DNA of 64,000 bases from [Flexibacter] sp. ATCC 35103 (GCF_001975985.1 NZ_MTQF01000001.1:333109-397108); one strand, 5' to 3'; shown: positions 35,238 to 43,375, counted from the stretch's first letter. Translations and numbers: made by a program. The notes: a model not told the origin generated them from the sequence alone.

Positions 35238-35477
35238 CTAGTTATTGCGTAATGAATCGATAAGATTTTTTTTACTCATATACGAACGTCCAGAGATTCC
35301 AACTTTTCGTGCCTGTTGGTACAATTCTTCCTTTGTCCATTCATTATATGGTTTTGCATTTCCGCCTTTTTCGCCTGCATCAGGCGTATTGGCAATTCGG
35401 GCTGCTTTTTCTTTACTATATCCTATTTCTAAAAGAGCTTGATATTGCTTTTCGTTTTTAATTCTTGCATCTGGCAT
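35238..35477 (-). CDS. Rho termination factor N-terminal-like (DUF7218-type) small protein
   Basis: A 79-aa protein with NEKQYQALLEIGYSKEKAAR, IANTPDAGEKGG and a SAP/Rho_N-like end, WTKEELYQQARKVGISGRS followed by MSKKNLIDSLRN. The 'ANTPDAG..GG' core is typical of a widespread small family found near DNA-repair and Ku genes. Rho_N-like folds bind nucleic acid, so DNA or RNA binding is inferred. Single gene. Confidence 0.82.
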   Translation of the reverse strand: MPDARIKNEKQYQALLEIGYSKEKAARIANTPDAGEKGGNAKPYNEWTKEELYQQARKVGISGRSYMSKKNLIDSLRNN

Positions 35478-35889
35478 GACTGAAAAATTTTGAGGTTAGT
35501 GATTCAGAAATTTATTAAATCAAAGTTCCTCAAAAAGTAAGAATTGGTCGTTATACAATTTTTTGATTTATTTTCATAATTAACTCTATGTTAATAGATT
35601 TCTTAAGAATAAGATTTTAACCATGCTTTTTAGGAGCTATTCCTGCTTTCTTCCAAATCTTTTCCTTGCTAAAGAAGCAAGAAAAAGGATTTTCCCTCCA
35701 ATCAGGGCTAAAAATCAAAATTTATAAGAAAAAAGCCATGTTTAAATGATGTTTTTACTACATTTGCGGTTCTTAAATCTTCACATTAAAAATTAATAAA
35801 CTTTGCCTTTGTAGCATGATAACAGTATTAGATGATTATAATGCTGAATCTTAGCAACAAAGGTTTTATATTCACTAATAATGTAAGAT
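35478..35889. other. intergenic DNA with degraded dispersed repeat
   Basis: 412 bp without a supported gene. Positions 35625-35720 contain GGAGCTATTCCTGC, CAAATCTTTTCCTTGC with its partial inverse GCAAGAAAAAGGATTT, and CAGGGCTAAAA. I recall such a block as a recurring flavobacterial intergenic repeat. An overlapping open frame at 35832-36140 is a shadow of the next gene. Confidence 0.45.
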
Positions 35890-36123
35890 ATGAGTACAAA
35901 CACCCTTTCAAAAGAAGCCGAAACAAGGCTAATGAATTTCTTCAACACCACAATCGACCCAAAAGGAATGGCCAAAGCATTAAGACAAGTAAATTATGTA
36001 CTTGCCCTAAGTGTTATGAGACAACACGAAACGCCACAAAACGAATTAGCCAGCTTAGAAAGCAGTTTTTACTGGCTCAACGAATTAGCCGAAATTTTAA
36101 ATCCTTATCTAGATGTAGAATAA
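35890..36123 (+). CDS. conserved hypothetical 77-aa protein
   Basis: A small soluble, mostly helical protein (ETRLMNFFNTTIDPKGMAKA; SLESSFYWLNELAEILNPYL). No signal peptide and no motif I recognise. It ends just before a strong terminator and has an ATG with normal spacing, so it is probably real. Function unknown. Confidence 0.65.
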   Translation: MSTNTLSKEAETRLMNFFNTTIDPKGMAKALRQVNYVLALSVMRQHETPQNELASLESSFYWLNELAEILNPYLDVE

Positions 36124-36145
36124 GTTTTATGATTTTATAATAAAC

Positions 36146-36180
36146 AAAAAACCTCGAATTTTTTAAGTTCGAGGTTTTTT
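36146..36180. terminator. strong bidirectional terminator
   Basis: AAAAACCTCGAA and its inverse with T7. It separates the convergent 77-aa and 114-aa protein genes. Confidence 0.88.
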
Positions 36181-36186
36181 TATAGA

Positions 36187-36531
36187 TTAATTTTCTGAGA
36201 TTTCTTGTTTTGCCAGAATAGCATTATTCACTTTTGTAATGAATTTTTCTTTTATCAAATTAAACTCATGATCTTTTTCTGATGCATATAAATACAATAG
36301 CAATCTGGCATTACTATCTAAAGCATTACTAATATCAGGGAAACTACTATTGATAAATTGCGTACTATGCGAACTATACGTATTATAAGATCTTTCTATA
36401 AATAATTCCTGAGATTTTAGGGTCCAGTCTTCTATATTAATAAGTTCTATTTCGTTTTGATAATCGCTTAAAGCTTTGCTTATTATTTTATCAATTTTAA
36501 TCTTTACATTTTTAAAATCTATATTAATCAT
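36187..36531 (-). CDS. hypothetical 114-aa protein
   Basis: A helical soluble protein (INIDFKNVKIKIDKIISKAL at the start; LLLYLYASEKDHEFNLIKEK later). No recognised family and no signal. Codon use and length look normal. It has a terminator directly downstream. Function unknown. Confidence 0.55.
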   Translation of the reverse strand: MINIDFKNVKIKIDKIISKALSDYQNEIELINIEDWTLKSQELFIERSYNTYSSHSTQFINSSFPDISNALDSNARLLLYLYASEKDHEFNLIKEKFITKVNNAILAKQEISEN

Positions 36532-36719
36532 CCCTCGTTAATTTAGTTTATTGTAGTTATGTAAGAATCTATTTTTTTAAAAACCATCTCATTAACAAAC
36601 AGTTATAAATGATGTAAAAATGTACCCCGCAATTCCGGAAATTTTTTCCGTGACCGCAAAGTACATCAAAAATAAAAAAAACAATGTTTCTATGATAACT
36701 TTCTTAAACTATAGTATTT

Positions 36720-37060
36720 ATGTTTTTTTTATGCTCGTGCGTGCGGAATAACAATAAGTATTCGAAACCTTTAAAAATGGGCTGAAAGCCCTATAAGAAA
36801 TAGCGTAGTGCAAAACACTACGAATTAAATCAAAATTGGAAATTGCACTGAAAGGGCAAAAGAAAAAGGTGTTTTCCAGAAGAACATCATGTAAAATATG
36901 GTAAATACACTTTTTGAAATTAGGCTTCTGCCCTTACAGGGCTAAAAATTATAATCGTTTTTCATTCATAGTGCTTCGCACCATGCTATTGCTAAGGCTC
37001 TTTCAGAGCAATAGGTTTGTAAAGCATGCTGGTGCGAGCGTCCCGCTCGTACGCACAAAA
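36720..37060. repeat. intergenic repeat block with short hairpins
   Basis: A gene-free 658-bp gap (36532-37189) contains several small inverted repeats: GGGCTGAAAGCCC, GTAGTGCAAAACACTAC, GCCCTTACAGGGC and GAGCGTCCCGCTC. These are the mosaic intergenic elements common in Bacteroidota. The right part (37036-37099) is also the left copy of the direct repeat that flanks the effector/lipoprotein locus. Confidence 0.6.
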
Positions 37061-37099
37061 ATGAACAAAATCTAAAATGTAAATCTATTTTAGGATTAA
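37036..37099. repeat. left direct repeat flanking the Hcp-effector locus
   Basis: The core at 37071-37099 (begins TCTAAAATGTAAATC, ends TTTTAGGATTAA) matches 42914-42943 with two substitutions and one indel. The upstream 35 bp (AGCGTCCCGCTCG...) is more loosely conserved. Confidence 0.7.
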
Positions 37100-37189
37100 A
37101 TAATTATGTCAGCTTTTTTCAGCATATACAAGAGTGCGTTCACGAGCGAGACGCTCGCGCGAGCCTGTGACGAAATAGAAATATATGAC

Positions 37190-37696
37190 TTATTTTTTCT
37201 TTATAACCTTTCCTAATTTTGTTGGAATTTCAATACTTAATGGTGCATCTTTATTATCTAATTTATGACCATTAACTACAAGGGATTTTATATTATTCAT
37301 TATAGTAAAATCTCCAGGGCGTCCCCGGGAGAAAATAGTATCTATTTCATTAATAATATTGGTTATATTATAATGAATACTATCATCGATAATCAATCGT
37401 ATATCATAATTTATTGGTCCTACTAAGACAACATTCGGTCTAAGTATTCTTTGATTAAATTTTAAATGTATTAAATCACAATCTTTAACCTCAAAATCAG
37501 AATATTGATTAATTAAATTTTTAAAATTGGAGTTTTTCACATACTTCTCAAATACTATTTTTTTTGGGCATATTGATGAGTTCCATTCTCTTAAGTAAAT
37601 ATCATAGAAAGATTTATCTACTTTAGTATATTCGACTCTTTTACAATTTAAAAGAATAATGAAAAGTGATAAACTAATAAACTTCAATGTATCCAT
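37190..37696 (-). CDS. paralogous lipoprotein G (candidate T6SS immunity protein)
   Basis: Seventh and last of the tandem array; 168 aa. Short signal with lipobox Cys18 (LLNC), so a lipoprotein facing the periplasm or outer membrane. Family features are kept: REWNSSICPKK, EKYVKNSNFK, NYDIRLIIDDS and the C-terminal IPTKLGKVIKKK. Two conserved cysteines (in CPKK and in KDCDL) could form a disulfide. The effector-tail remnant before it is the most decayed of the set. No database family is recognised; immunity is inferred from position. Confidence 0.8.
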   Translation of the reverse strand: MDTLKFISLSLFIILLNCKRVEYTKVDKSFYDIYLREWNSSICPKKIVFEKYVKNSNFKNLINQYSDFEVKDCDLIHLKFNQRILRPNVVLVGPINYDIRLIIDDSIHYNITNIINEIDTIFSRGRPGDFTIMNNIKSLVVNGHKLDNKDAPLSIEIPTKLGKVIKKK

Positions 37697-37732
37697 AATA
37701 ATTACTTTAGATATTAGTTAGAAATTGCTTTT

Positions 37733-38236
37733 TTATTTCTTTATGAACTTTGCTATTTTGGTTGAAACCCTTATGTTATTTTTAGCATCTTTATTGTCTA
37801 ATTTATGACCATTGATTATCATTGAGTAGATTCTATTATCAATATAATATTTTTTCCCTAGTGCAAATGTAAAATGCGTAGTATCCAATTTACTTTTGAT
37901 ATCAGTTATTTCATATTCCAGACTATCATCAATAATTAATTTTATATCATAATTGATTTGACCTGAGTAGAGGTTGAAAGGGGTAAATATCCTTTGATTA
38001 AATTTAGAATTTGTTCTATCACATCCTTCAATATTAAAGCTAGAATCTTTTTGAATCAATTTTTTAAAGTTTGATTTTTTTACATATTTCTCCAAAACTA
38101 TTTTTTTAGGACATATAGACGAATTCCATTCTCTTAAATATATTCCATCAAACGAATAATCATTTTTATAGTACTCATTACAACTTGTAAATAAATAAAA
38201 TAAACTTATTACACTAATAAACCTCAATGTATCCAT
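37733..38236 (-). CDS. paralogous lipoprotein F (candidate T6SS immunity protein)
   Basis: 167-aa member of the array with lipobox Cys19 (FTSC). It shares LREWNSSICPKK, YVKKSNFKKLIQ, INYDIKLIIDDSLEYEITDI and NGHKLDN, but its C-terminus is the most divergent (VSTKIAKFIKK) and it has an altered HFTFALGKKYY loop. The frame is open to 38260, but ATG 38236, which gives the MDTL start shared by all copies, is clearly right. The upstream 60 bp encode an effector-tail remnant. Confidence 0.8.
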   Translation of the reverse strand: MDTLRFISVISLFYLFTSCNEYYKNDYSFDGIYLREWNSSICPKKIVLEKYVKKSNFKKLIQKDSSFNIEGCDRTNSKFNQRIFTPFNLYSGQINYDIKLIIDDSLEYEITDIKSKLDTTHFTFALGKKYYIDNRIYSMIINGHKLDNKDAKNNIRVSTKIAKFIKK

Positions 38237-38273
38237 AATAATTACTTTTAAATGATTCACTAGAAATATAGGT
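38214..38273 (-). pseudogene. effector 3'-end remnant before lipoprotein F
   Basis: Encodes TYISSESFKSNYYGYIEVY and a stop in the effector frame. Comparable remnants lie at 39883-39944 (one inserted base), 39305-39364 (ends GYIEIL), 38759-38816 (one base lost) and 37674-37732 (only SNYYGYIEVY kept). Confidence 0.7.
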
Positions 38274-38274
38274 T

Positions 38275-38781
38275 TTATCTTTTCATAACCTTTCCTAGTT
38301 TTGTTGGAATATCAATATTAAGAGCTGCTTTTGTATTATCTAATTTTTGACCGTTTACGACTAGTGATTTGATATTGTTCATTATCATCCATGTACCAGG
38401 TCCTGAATTTACTGAAACTGTATCTATTCCATCTTTAATGTCAGTTATTTTATATACAATACTATCATCAATAATCAATTTTATATCATAATTTATTTGA
38501 CTGATATAAGAAACATTAGGCTTTAATATTCTTTGATTAAATTGTGATTCTGTTAATTCACAACCTCTAATTTCAAAATTGGAATCCCTTTCGATGATAT
38601 TTTTAAAATTGGAATTTTTTACATACTTTTCAAATATGATCTTTTGTGGACATATAGACGAATTCCATTGTCTAAGATAAATTCCTTGAAATGATTCATC
38701 ACTTTTCCTATATTCAGTTTTATAACAATTCGTGAATAAAAAAATAAAACTTATTGAAATAATGTATCTCAATGTATCCAT
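38275..38781 (-). CDS. paralogous lipoprotein E (candidate T6SS immunity protein)
   Basis: 168-aa member with lipobox Cys19 (FTNC). Most similar to copy A in the middle region (GIDTVSxxSGPG, IMNNIKSLVVNGQKLDN). The two conserved cysteines are present. Between D and E the effector remnant has lost one base, which puts its RISIESFK segment in the reading frame of E itself, upstream of the ATG. Confidence 0.8.
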   Translation of the reverse strand: MDTLRYIISISFIFLFTNCYKTEYRKSDESFQGIYLRQWNSSICPQKIIFEKYVKNSNFKNIIERDSNFEIRGCELTESQFNQRILKPNVSYISQINYDIKLIIDDSIVYKITDIKDGIDTVSVNSGPGTWMIMNNIKSLVVNGQKLDNTKAALNIDIPTKLGKVMKR

Positions 38782-38817
38782 ATTAGTTACTTTAAAAGAT
38801 TCGATAGAAATACGTCT

Positions 38818-39327
38818 TTATTTTTTCTTTATAACCTTTCCTAATTTTGTTGGAATTTTAATATTTAGCGGTGTTTTTTTGTTGTCTAACTCATAATTAT
38901 TAACAATTAAAGAATTAATACAATTCATTATTACCCATTTTTTTGGACCAGTCCTTTCTGGAATTGTATCTAATTTATTTTGAATATTTGTTATTTTGAA
39001 TTCCAGACTATCATCTATAATTAATCTTATATCATAATTTATTTGCCCAGTGTAAGAAACAACAGGCGAAAATATTCTTTGGTTAAATTGTGATTCAGTT
39101 TTTTCACAGCCTTTAATTTCAAAATCAGAATTTCTTTCAATTAATTTTTTAAAATTGGAGTTTTTTACATATTTCTCAAATAACATTTTTTTAGGGCAGA
39201 TTGGCGAATTCCATTGCTTAAGATAGATTGAAAAAAACGACTCATCATATTTTTCATATTCATTTCTATAACAACTTGTTGTAAAAAAAATAACAAACAA
39301 TAAACTATAAAATCTCAATGTATCCAT
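38818..39327 (-). CDS. paralogous lipoprotein D (candidate T6SS immunity protein)
   Basis: 169-aa member with lipobox Cys19 (TTSC). It keeps LKQWNSPICPKK, EKYVKNSNFKKLIERNSDF, INYDIRLIIDDSLE and PTKLGKVIKKK; a YELDN replaces the usual HKLDN. ATG 39327 is chosen over an upstream frame start at 39351. The preceding 60 bp are an intact copy of the effector tail apart from its last two codons. Confidence 0.8.
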   Translation of the reverse strand: MDTLRFYSLLFVIFFTTSCYRNEYEKYDESFFSIYLKQWNSPICPKKMLFEKYVKNSNFKKLIERNSDFEIKGCEKTESQFNQRIFSPVVSYTGQINYDIRLIIDDSLEFKITNIQNKLDTIPERTGPKKWVIMNCINSLIVNNYELDNKKTPLNIKIPTKLGKVIKKK

Positions 39328-39365
39328 AATAATTACTTTTAAATGATTCAATAGAAATATAGGTT

Positions 39366-39905
39366 TTATCTTTTCTTTATAACCTTCCCAAGTTTTGTTG
39401 GAATATCAACATTGAGAGGTGCTTTTGTATTATCTAATTTTTGACCGTTTACGACTAGTGATTTGATATTGTTCATTATTACCCATTTCTTTCTACCTAT
39501 ATCGGAAATGGTATCTATCTTATCTTGAATGTCTGTTATTTTATATTCAAGACTGTCATCAATAATTAATTTTATATCATAATTTAATTGTCCATTAATA
39601 GGAAGATATGGTGTTAATACCATTTGGTCGTTATATGGTGATGTTGGTATGATTTTATTAAATTTATCATATTTTGGTAAACAGTTAATATTTATATCAA
39701 AACCAGAAGTACTATCAATTAGTTTTTTAAAATTTGAATTTTTCACATATTTTTTGTAGACTACCTTTTGAGGGCAAATTATTGAATTCCATCCTCGCAA
39801 ATAGATTGAAAAAAAAGAGTCTTCGTATTTTGTATATTCGTCACTATAACAACTTGTGAATAAACAAATAAACCCTATTAAACTAATACACTTCAATGTA
39901 TCCAT
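39366..39905 (-). CDS. paralogous lipoprotein C (candidate T6SS immunity protein)
   Basis: 179 aa, the longest copy: an insert of about 12 residues (PKYDKFNKIIPTSPYNDQM region) follows the second conserved Cys. Lipobox Cys19 (FTSC). The rest follows the family: RGWNSIICPQK, KKYVKNSNFKKLID, LNYDIKLIIDDSLEYKITDI, IPTKLGKVIKKR. The remnant before it carries a one-base insertion. Confidence 0.8.
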   Translation of the reverse strand: MDTLKCISLIGFICLFTSCYSDEYTKYEDSFFSIYLRGWNSIICPQKVVYKKYVKNSNFKKLIDSTSGFDININCLPKYDKFNKIIPTSPYNDQMVLTPYLPINGQLNYDIKLIIDDSLEYKITDIQDKIDTISDIGRKKWVIMNNIKSLVVNGQKLDNTKAPLNVDIPTKLGKVIKKR

Positions 39906-39944
39906 AATAATTACTTTTAAAAAGATTCTATATAAAATACTTCT

Positions 39945-40478
39945 TTATTTTTTCTTTATAATCTTTCCTATTTTTGTTGGAATATAAATACTAACTTTTC
40001 TTGGAATATGAATAACAGATTGTTTAACTATTGAATTATCTAATTGATGTTCATTAATATTTAATGATTTTATACTATTCATAATAGTATAATCTCCAGG
40101 TCGCCCACCTAAGAAAACAGTATCGATTTTACTTTGTATTTCTGTTATTTTATATTCAATACTGTCATCAATAATTAGTCTAATATCATAATCAACTTTT
40201 CCAATATAATTTTTATTAGGAAATATTATTCTTTGATTATTATTAGCAGATTCATCATCACAATTAATGGTAAAGTCAGAATCACTTTTAATTTTATTTT
40301 TAAAATTTGAATTCTTAACATATCGCTCATAGACAATTTTTTTAGGACATTTTGATGAATTCCACTTTTCTAAAACAATATAATAAAAAGACTCATCGCT
40401 TTTTTCATAAGTAATTTGTCTGCAATTAATTAAAAAAAAACTTATGACAATAGCACTAATAAACTTCAATGTATCCAT
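39945..40478 (-). CDS. paralogous lipoprotein B (candidate T6SS immunity protein)
   Basis: 177-aa member with lipobox Cys19 (LINC). The most divergent N-terminal half (VLEKWNSSKCPKK, SANNNQRIIFPNK) and a C-terminal insert (VKQSVIHIPRKVSIYIPTKIG). The core DYDIRLIIDDSIEYKITEI is kept. The 60 bp before it encode the effector tail with synonymous changes only. Divergence of this size between copies argues for different binding specificities. Confidence 0.8.
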   Translation of the reverse strand: MDTLKFISAIVISFFLINCRQITYEKSDESFYYIVLEKWNSSKCPKKIVYERYVKNSNFKNKIKSDSDFTINCDDESANNNQRIIFPNKNYIGKVDYDIRLIIDDSIEYKITEIQSKIDTVFLGGRPGDYTIMNSIKSLNINEHQLDNSIVKQSVIHIPRKVSIYIPTKIGKIIKKK

Positions 40479-40515
40479 AATAATTACTTTTAAAAGATTC
40501 GATAGAAATACGTCT
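40456..40515 (-). pseudogene. effector 3'-end remnant before lipoprotein B
   Basis: Minus-strand translation in the effector frame gives RRISIESFKSNYYGYIEVY then stop, identical to the effector's own C-terminus but with different synonymous codons for Arg, Ser, Ile and Ser. Equivalent remnants precede copies C-G. Confidence 0.75.
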
Positions 40516-41025
40516 TTATTTTTTCTTTATAACCTTCCCAAGTTTTGTTGGAATATTAAAACTAAGAGGTGTTTTAGAATTATCTAATTTATGCCCGTTA
40601 ATGACAAGCGATTTTATATTATTCATTATTATCCATTTTCCTGGACCCGACCTTCCTGAAACTGTATCTATTCCATCTTTTATATCAGTTATTCTATACA
40701 CAAGACTATCATCAATGACTAATTTGATATCGTAGTTTATTTGACCTATATAAGTAACATTAGGAGAAATTATTCTTTGGTTTAGTGAAGCATAAATAGA
40801 ATCACAATTCCTAATATCAAAGTCTGAATCACTACTAAGTAATTTCTTAAAATCTGTATTTTTCATATATTTCTCCAAAACAACTTTTTTAGGACATACA
40901 GAAGTTTTCCAATCTCGCATATAAATGCTGTGAAATGATTCGTCACTTATCATATACTCAGTTTTATAACAATTCGTGAATAAAAAAACAAAACTTATTA
41001 AACTAATAAACCTCAATGTATCCAT
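40516..41025 (-). CDS. paralogous lipoprotein A (candidate cognate immunity protein)
   Basis: First copy of the array, 169 aa, lipobox Cys19 (FTNC). Its ATG lies inside the last codons of the Hcp-effector gene (23-bp overlap), so the two are translationally coupled and this is the likeliest cognate immunity protein. Family features: MRDWKTSVCPKK, EKYMKNTDFKKLL, INYDIKLVIDDSLVYRITDI and IPTKLGKVIKKK. The predicted location, periplasm-facing, fits neutralisation of a toxin delivered to that compartment. No known fold is recognised. Confidence 0.82.
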   Translation of the reverse strand: MDTLRFISLISFVFLFTNCYKTEYMISDESFHSIYMRDWKTSVCPKKVVLEKYMKNTDFKKLLSSDSDFDIRNCDSIYASLNQRIISPNVTYIGQINYDIKLVIDDSLVYRITDIKDGIDTVSGRSGPGKWIIMNNIKSLVINGHKLDNSKTPLSFNIPTKLGKVIKKK

Positions 41026-42676
41026 AATAATTACTTTTAAATGATTCTATACTAATTCGTTCTTTTCTATAAATAAGAGGTTTTTTTTCACGATTTTCTT
41101 CTTCTTTTTCATCAAGTTGTGTTATTGGATTATATCCCCAAGTATAAATACTAAAACCTACATACTTGCTTTCTCCTACATCAATAAAACTCAAACCTCC
41201 TTCATACACCACCCAATGTACGTTTGTTGTTAAGGCTTTCAGGTCATAATTTACTTTGTTACTAATCATGTCACTATCGATCATCATTAAAATAGTATGT
41301 CCTTGTTTGTACTTTCTATCTATGATTTTAAGGTTCATAATATCAAAATCACCAATAGCATCGTTTAATTTTCCGGATAATCCTTTTTTGTTTGAAATTT
41401 GAAGCATTCCTAAATCAATCGCTTCAGCAGAGGTAAATCCGGCAACTTCTTTACACATTCTGGTCAGCATTTCTGGCCAGTTTGCCCCTTTTAGCATATC
41501 AATTTCGTCATTTTCAAATCCGTTATACACAAACTGGCTGTTCAAACTTTCCTTACTTCGGGTTGTGGCAAGTACGATCCAGTCTATTTCGGCCATTTCT
41601 AAGGCAATATAATTATCATAACTGGTTCTGACTTCATACATACTTAAAGCTTTTTCATGAGGTTTTATAACATAATCAGCTATTGCATACTCTCCTGTTC
41701 TAAACAATTCTTTTGACAGTTTCTCATAAGCTTTTGCATCTCTTTTTATCATGGCATAATACAATGCCGCCATGCCGCAAAGCGAGGTTTGTGCCTGATT
41801 GATTTTCCAGGGATCCTTGACACGATTCTTTATTTGTTCATGCACTTTCATTCTGTCAAACCATCTAAACCTGTTGTGTTTCCAGACTTTAAGTTCTCCT
41901 TCGTTTTCGGGATCTTTTATGTAGGCACGCATATGTATAATACGTCCGCACATGTCTTTTTCGTTTAGCGTAAACTTTAGCGTATCGCCAGTTACGTCAA
42001 GCTTTTTCTCGATCCATCTATTCTCAGACAAACTATGGTATTTATACTTCCATTTTATTACCGTTTTATCTGCGGGAGTTTCCTCTGTAAAGGCTACTAC
42101 TTTAAATTCATATGTTTTGCCATACAACATACCCAGTTGGGTTTCTGTGCCTGAATTGTCATTTGCAGAACCCCAATCCAGGGCTGTTATTAATTCTATG
42201 GTTTTTACTTTGGTTTGTTTTTTCTCTTCTGTAGGAAAATAATAAACAGGCGCTATATCAACTCTGGAAACTTGCCAGTATTTTACGAGATCATACGTAT
42301 AACCATAATTTTGAATCGCAGGCGAAAGTACCACAACGGTCTGCATATTGCCTTCGCCATTAGCTTCAAATGTTTCTGAATAATATACTACATAAGCATC
42401 GCTGAATTTATATATTCTTATAGCAATATCTTCCTGACCTTTACTGTAAAAACGAATTTCTCCTTTTTCCATTCGGTCAGTATAGTGTCCAATGGGTTTT
42501 GTCATATTGTGCCAGAATACATCATCACTTTCCTGCGATGTAAAACCAAAAGTAAGAAAACCTCCTTCAATATCAGTGGTTGGTAAACCATTTGCCCATA
42601 TATGTCTGTAATAATTAGTATTAACCCACAGTAATTCTCGCTCTTCTCCGAACATAAATAGCTTAGCTGATGTCAT
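41003..42676 (-). CDS. evolved Hcp (TssD)-like T6SS effector with C-terminal papain/C39-like domain
   Basis: A 557-aa protein. Residues 1-140 resemble the Bacteroidota T6SS tube protein Hcp/TssD: short N-terminal strand, GGFLTFGFTSQESDD, a GEIRFYSK hairpin, FSDAYVVYYSETFEANGEG and MQTVVVLSPA. Residues 150-265 are a beta-rich linker (WKYKYHS, CGRIIHMRAYIKDPE). The C-terminal region has QTSLCGMAALYY with Cys300, and NVHWVVYEGG with His487 followed by Asp499, the layout of a papain/C39-like cysteine hydrolase. It probably travels in the T6SS tube and cuts a protein or peptide in rivals. The ATG at 42676 heads the Hcp domain; the frame is open to 42751. No T6SS structural genes are nearby. Confidence 0.75.
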   Translation of the reverse strand: MTSAKLFMFGEERELLWVNTNYYRHIWANGLPTTDIEGGFLTFGFTSQESDDVFWHNMTKPIGHYTDRMEKGEIRFYSKGQEDIAIRIYKFSDAYVVYYSETFEANGEGNMQTVVVLSPAIQNYGYTYDLVKYWQVSRVDIAPVYYFPTEEKKQTKVKTIELITALDWGSANDNSGTETQLGMLYGKTYEFKVVAFTEETPADKTVIKWKYKYHSLSENRWIEKKLDVTGDTLKFTLNEKDMCGRIIHMRAYIKDPENEGELKVWKHNRFRWFDRMKVHEQIKNRVKDPWKINQAQTSLCGMAALYYAMIKRDAKAYEKLSKELFRTGEYAIADYVIKPHEKALSMYEVRTSYDNYIALEMAEIDWIVLATTRSKESLNSQFVYNGFENDEIDMLKGANWPEMLTRMCKEVAGFTSAEAIDLGMLQISNKKGLSGKLNDAIGDFDIMNLKIIDRKYKQGHTILMMIDSDMISNKVNYDLKALTTNVHWVVYEGGLSFIDVGESKYVGFSIYTWGYNPITQLDEKEEENREKKPLIYRKERISIESFKSNYYGYIEVY

Positions 42677-42871
42677 AATTTTATCGTTTATAGAATCACA
42701 GTTCAATAAAATTACTCGGAAGATTATTTTACAATGAGACCTAAACGTCATTAAACTATCAGATTAAGACAAATCTTTAAAAATTAACAGTTTTAGGATA
42801 AAATCTAATACAAATAAGAGATGTTTTAATAAATACAAACAACGATATGAGGGAAATATTTTCTTTTTTAG
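42677..42871. promoter_or_regulatory. upstream region of the effector operon
   Basis: 195-bp AT-rich region that should drive the effector/lipoprotein operon on the minus strand. I see TTTG and TAGATTTT-like words but no properly spaced pair. Confidence 0.3.
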
Positions 42872-43375
42872 TCAAAAAAGCGTCTCGCCCACTCGTGTAA
42901 AAAAGGGCAAGAATCTAAGATGCAAATCTATTTTTAGGATTAAGTGTAAACTATCATTGAAAATGCTAATTTCATTTATCCCTTCAATATTTTTCCGTCT
43001 AATTAAATCTTGGGGATTTTTGAATTCAGGTTCTGTTTTTTTTAAATCCAAATATTTCAATATTTTCTTCATCAAAATCATATTCTGATAAATTATTAAT
43101 AGTTATCCAATCAGCTTTTTCATTTATAAATATTATCTCAAATTTATCTTTTTGGTAATAACCTTTTTGACAAGGTTTATTTTTACAAGGAGTACTGCTT
43201 TCTAAAAAAGGTTCAATTTTATCTGGCTTTCCAAGTATACTTTCAACCTCAATTATATTTTACCAGCAATACTTTTAAGATCAATTGCAACTTCTATTTT
43301 TCTTTGTTTTTCTACTTTTGCTTGATTACAAGAAATTAATGTCACAACTATTAATGACAATATAAGATTCTTCAT
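42872..43375 (-). pseudogene. frameshifted lipoprotein gene
   Basis: ATG at 43375 starts MKNLILSLIVVTLISC, a clear lipoprotein signal, then NQAKVEKQRK. The frame stops near 43256 (GKI*), but a neighbouring frame continues with IEVESILGKPDKIEPF, CKNKPCQKGYYQKDKFEII and NEKADWITINN. At an A8 run a second shift leads into KKTEPEFKNPQDLIRRKNIE. So one former gene needs two frame corrections. The 3' end merges with the right direct repeat. 'ILGKPDK' recalls SmpA/BamE-type small lipoproteins, but the family is not certain. Confidence 0.7.
42879..42943. repeat. right direct repeat flanking the Hcp-effector locus
   Basis: The core 42914-42943 (begins TCTAAGATGCAAATC, ends TTTTTAGGATTAA) is the partner of 37071-37099. 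It overlaps the 3' end of a decayed lipoprotein gene, whose reading frame runs through it. Confidence 0.7.

Noticed and set aside
35832..36140. 102-residue plus-strand frame overlapping the 77-aa gene
   Set aside because: Starts inside repeat-like DNA, composition is unlike a protein (Arg/Asn/His rich), and the 77-aa frame has the better start and ends at the terminator.
37190..41025. The seven-copy lipoprotein array as an assembly artefact
   Set aside because: Copies differ at many positions, in length (167-179 aa) and in their junction remnants, so they are true diverged paralogues.
42872..43081. 69-residue minus-strand frame as a gene
   Set aside because: It is the 3' piece of the frameshifted lipoprotein pseudogene that starts at 43375.
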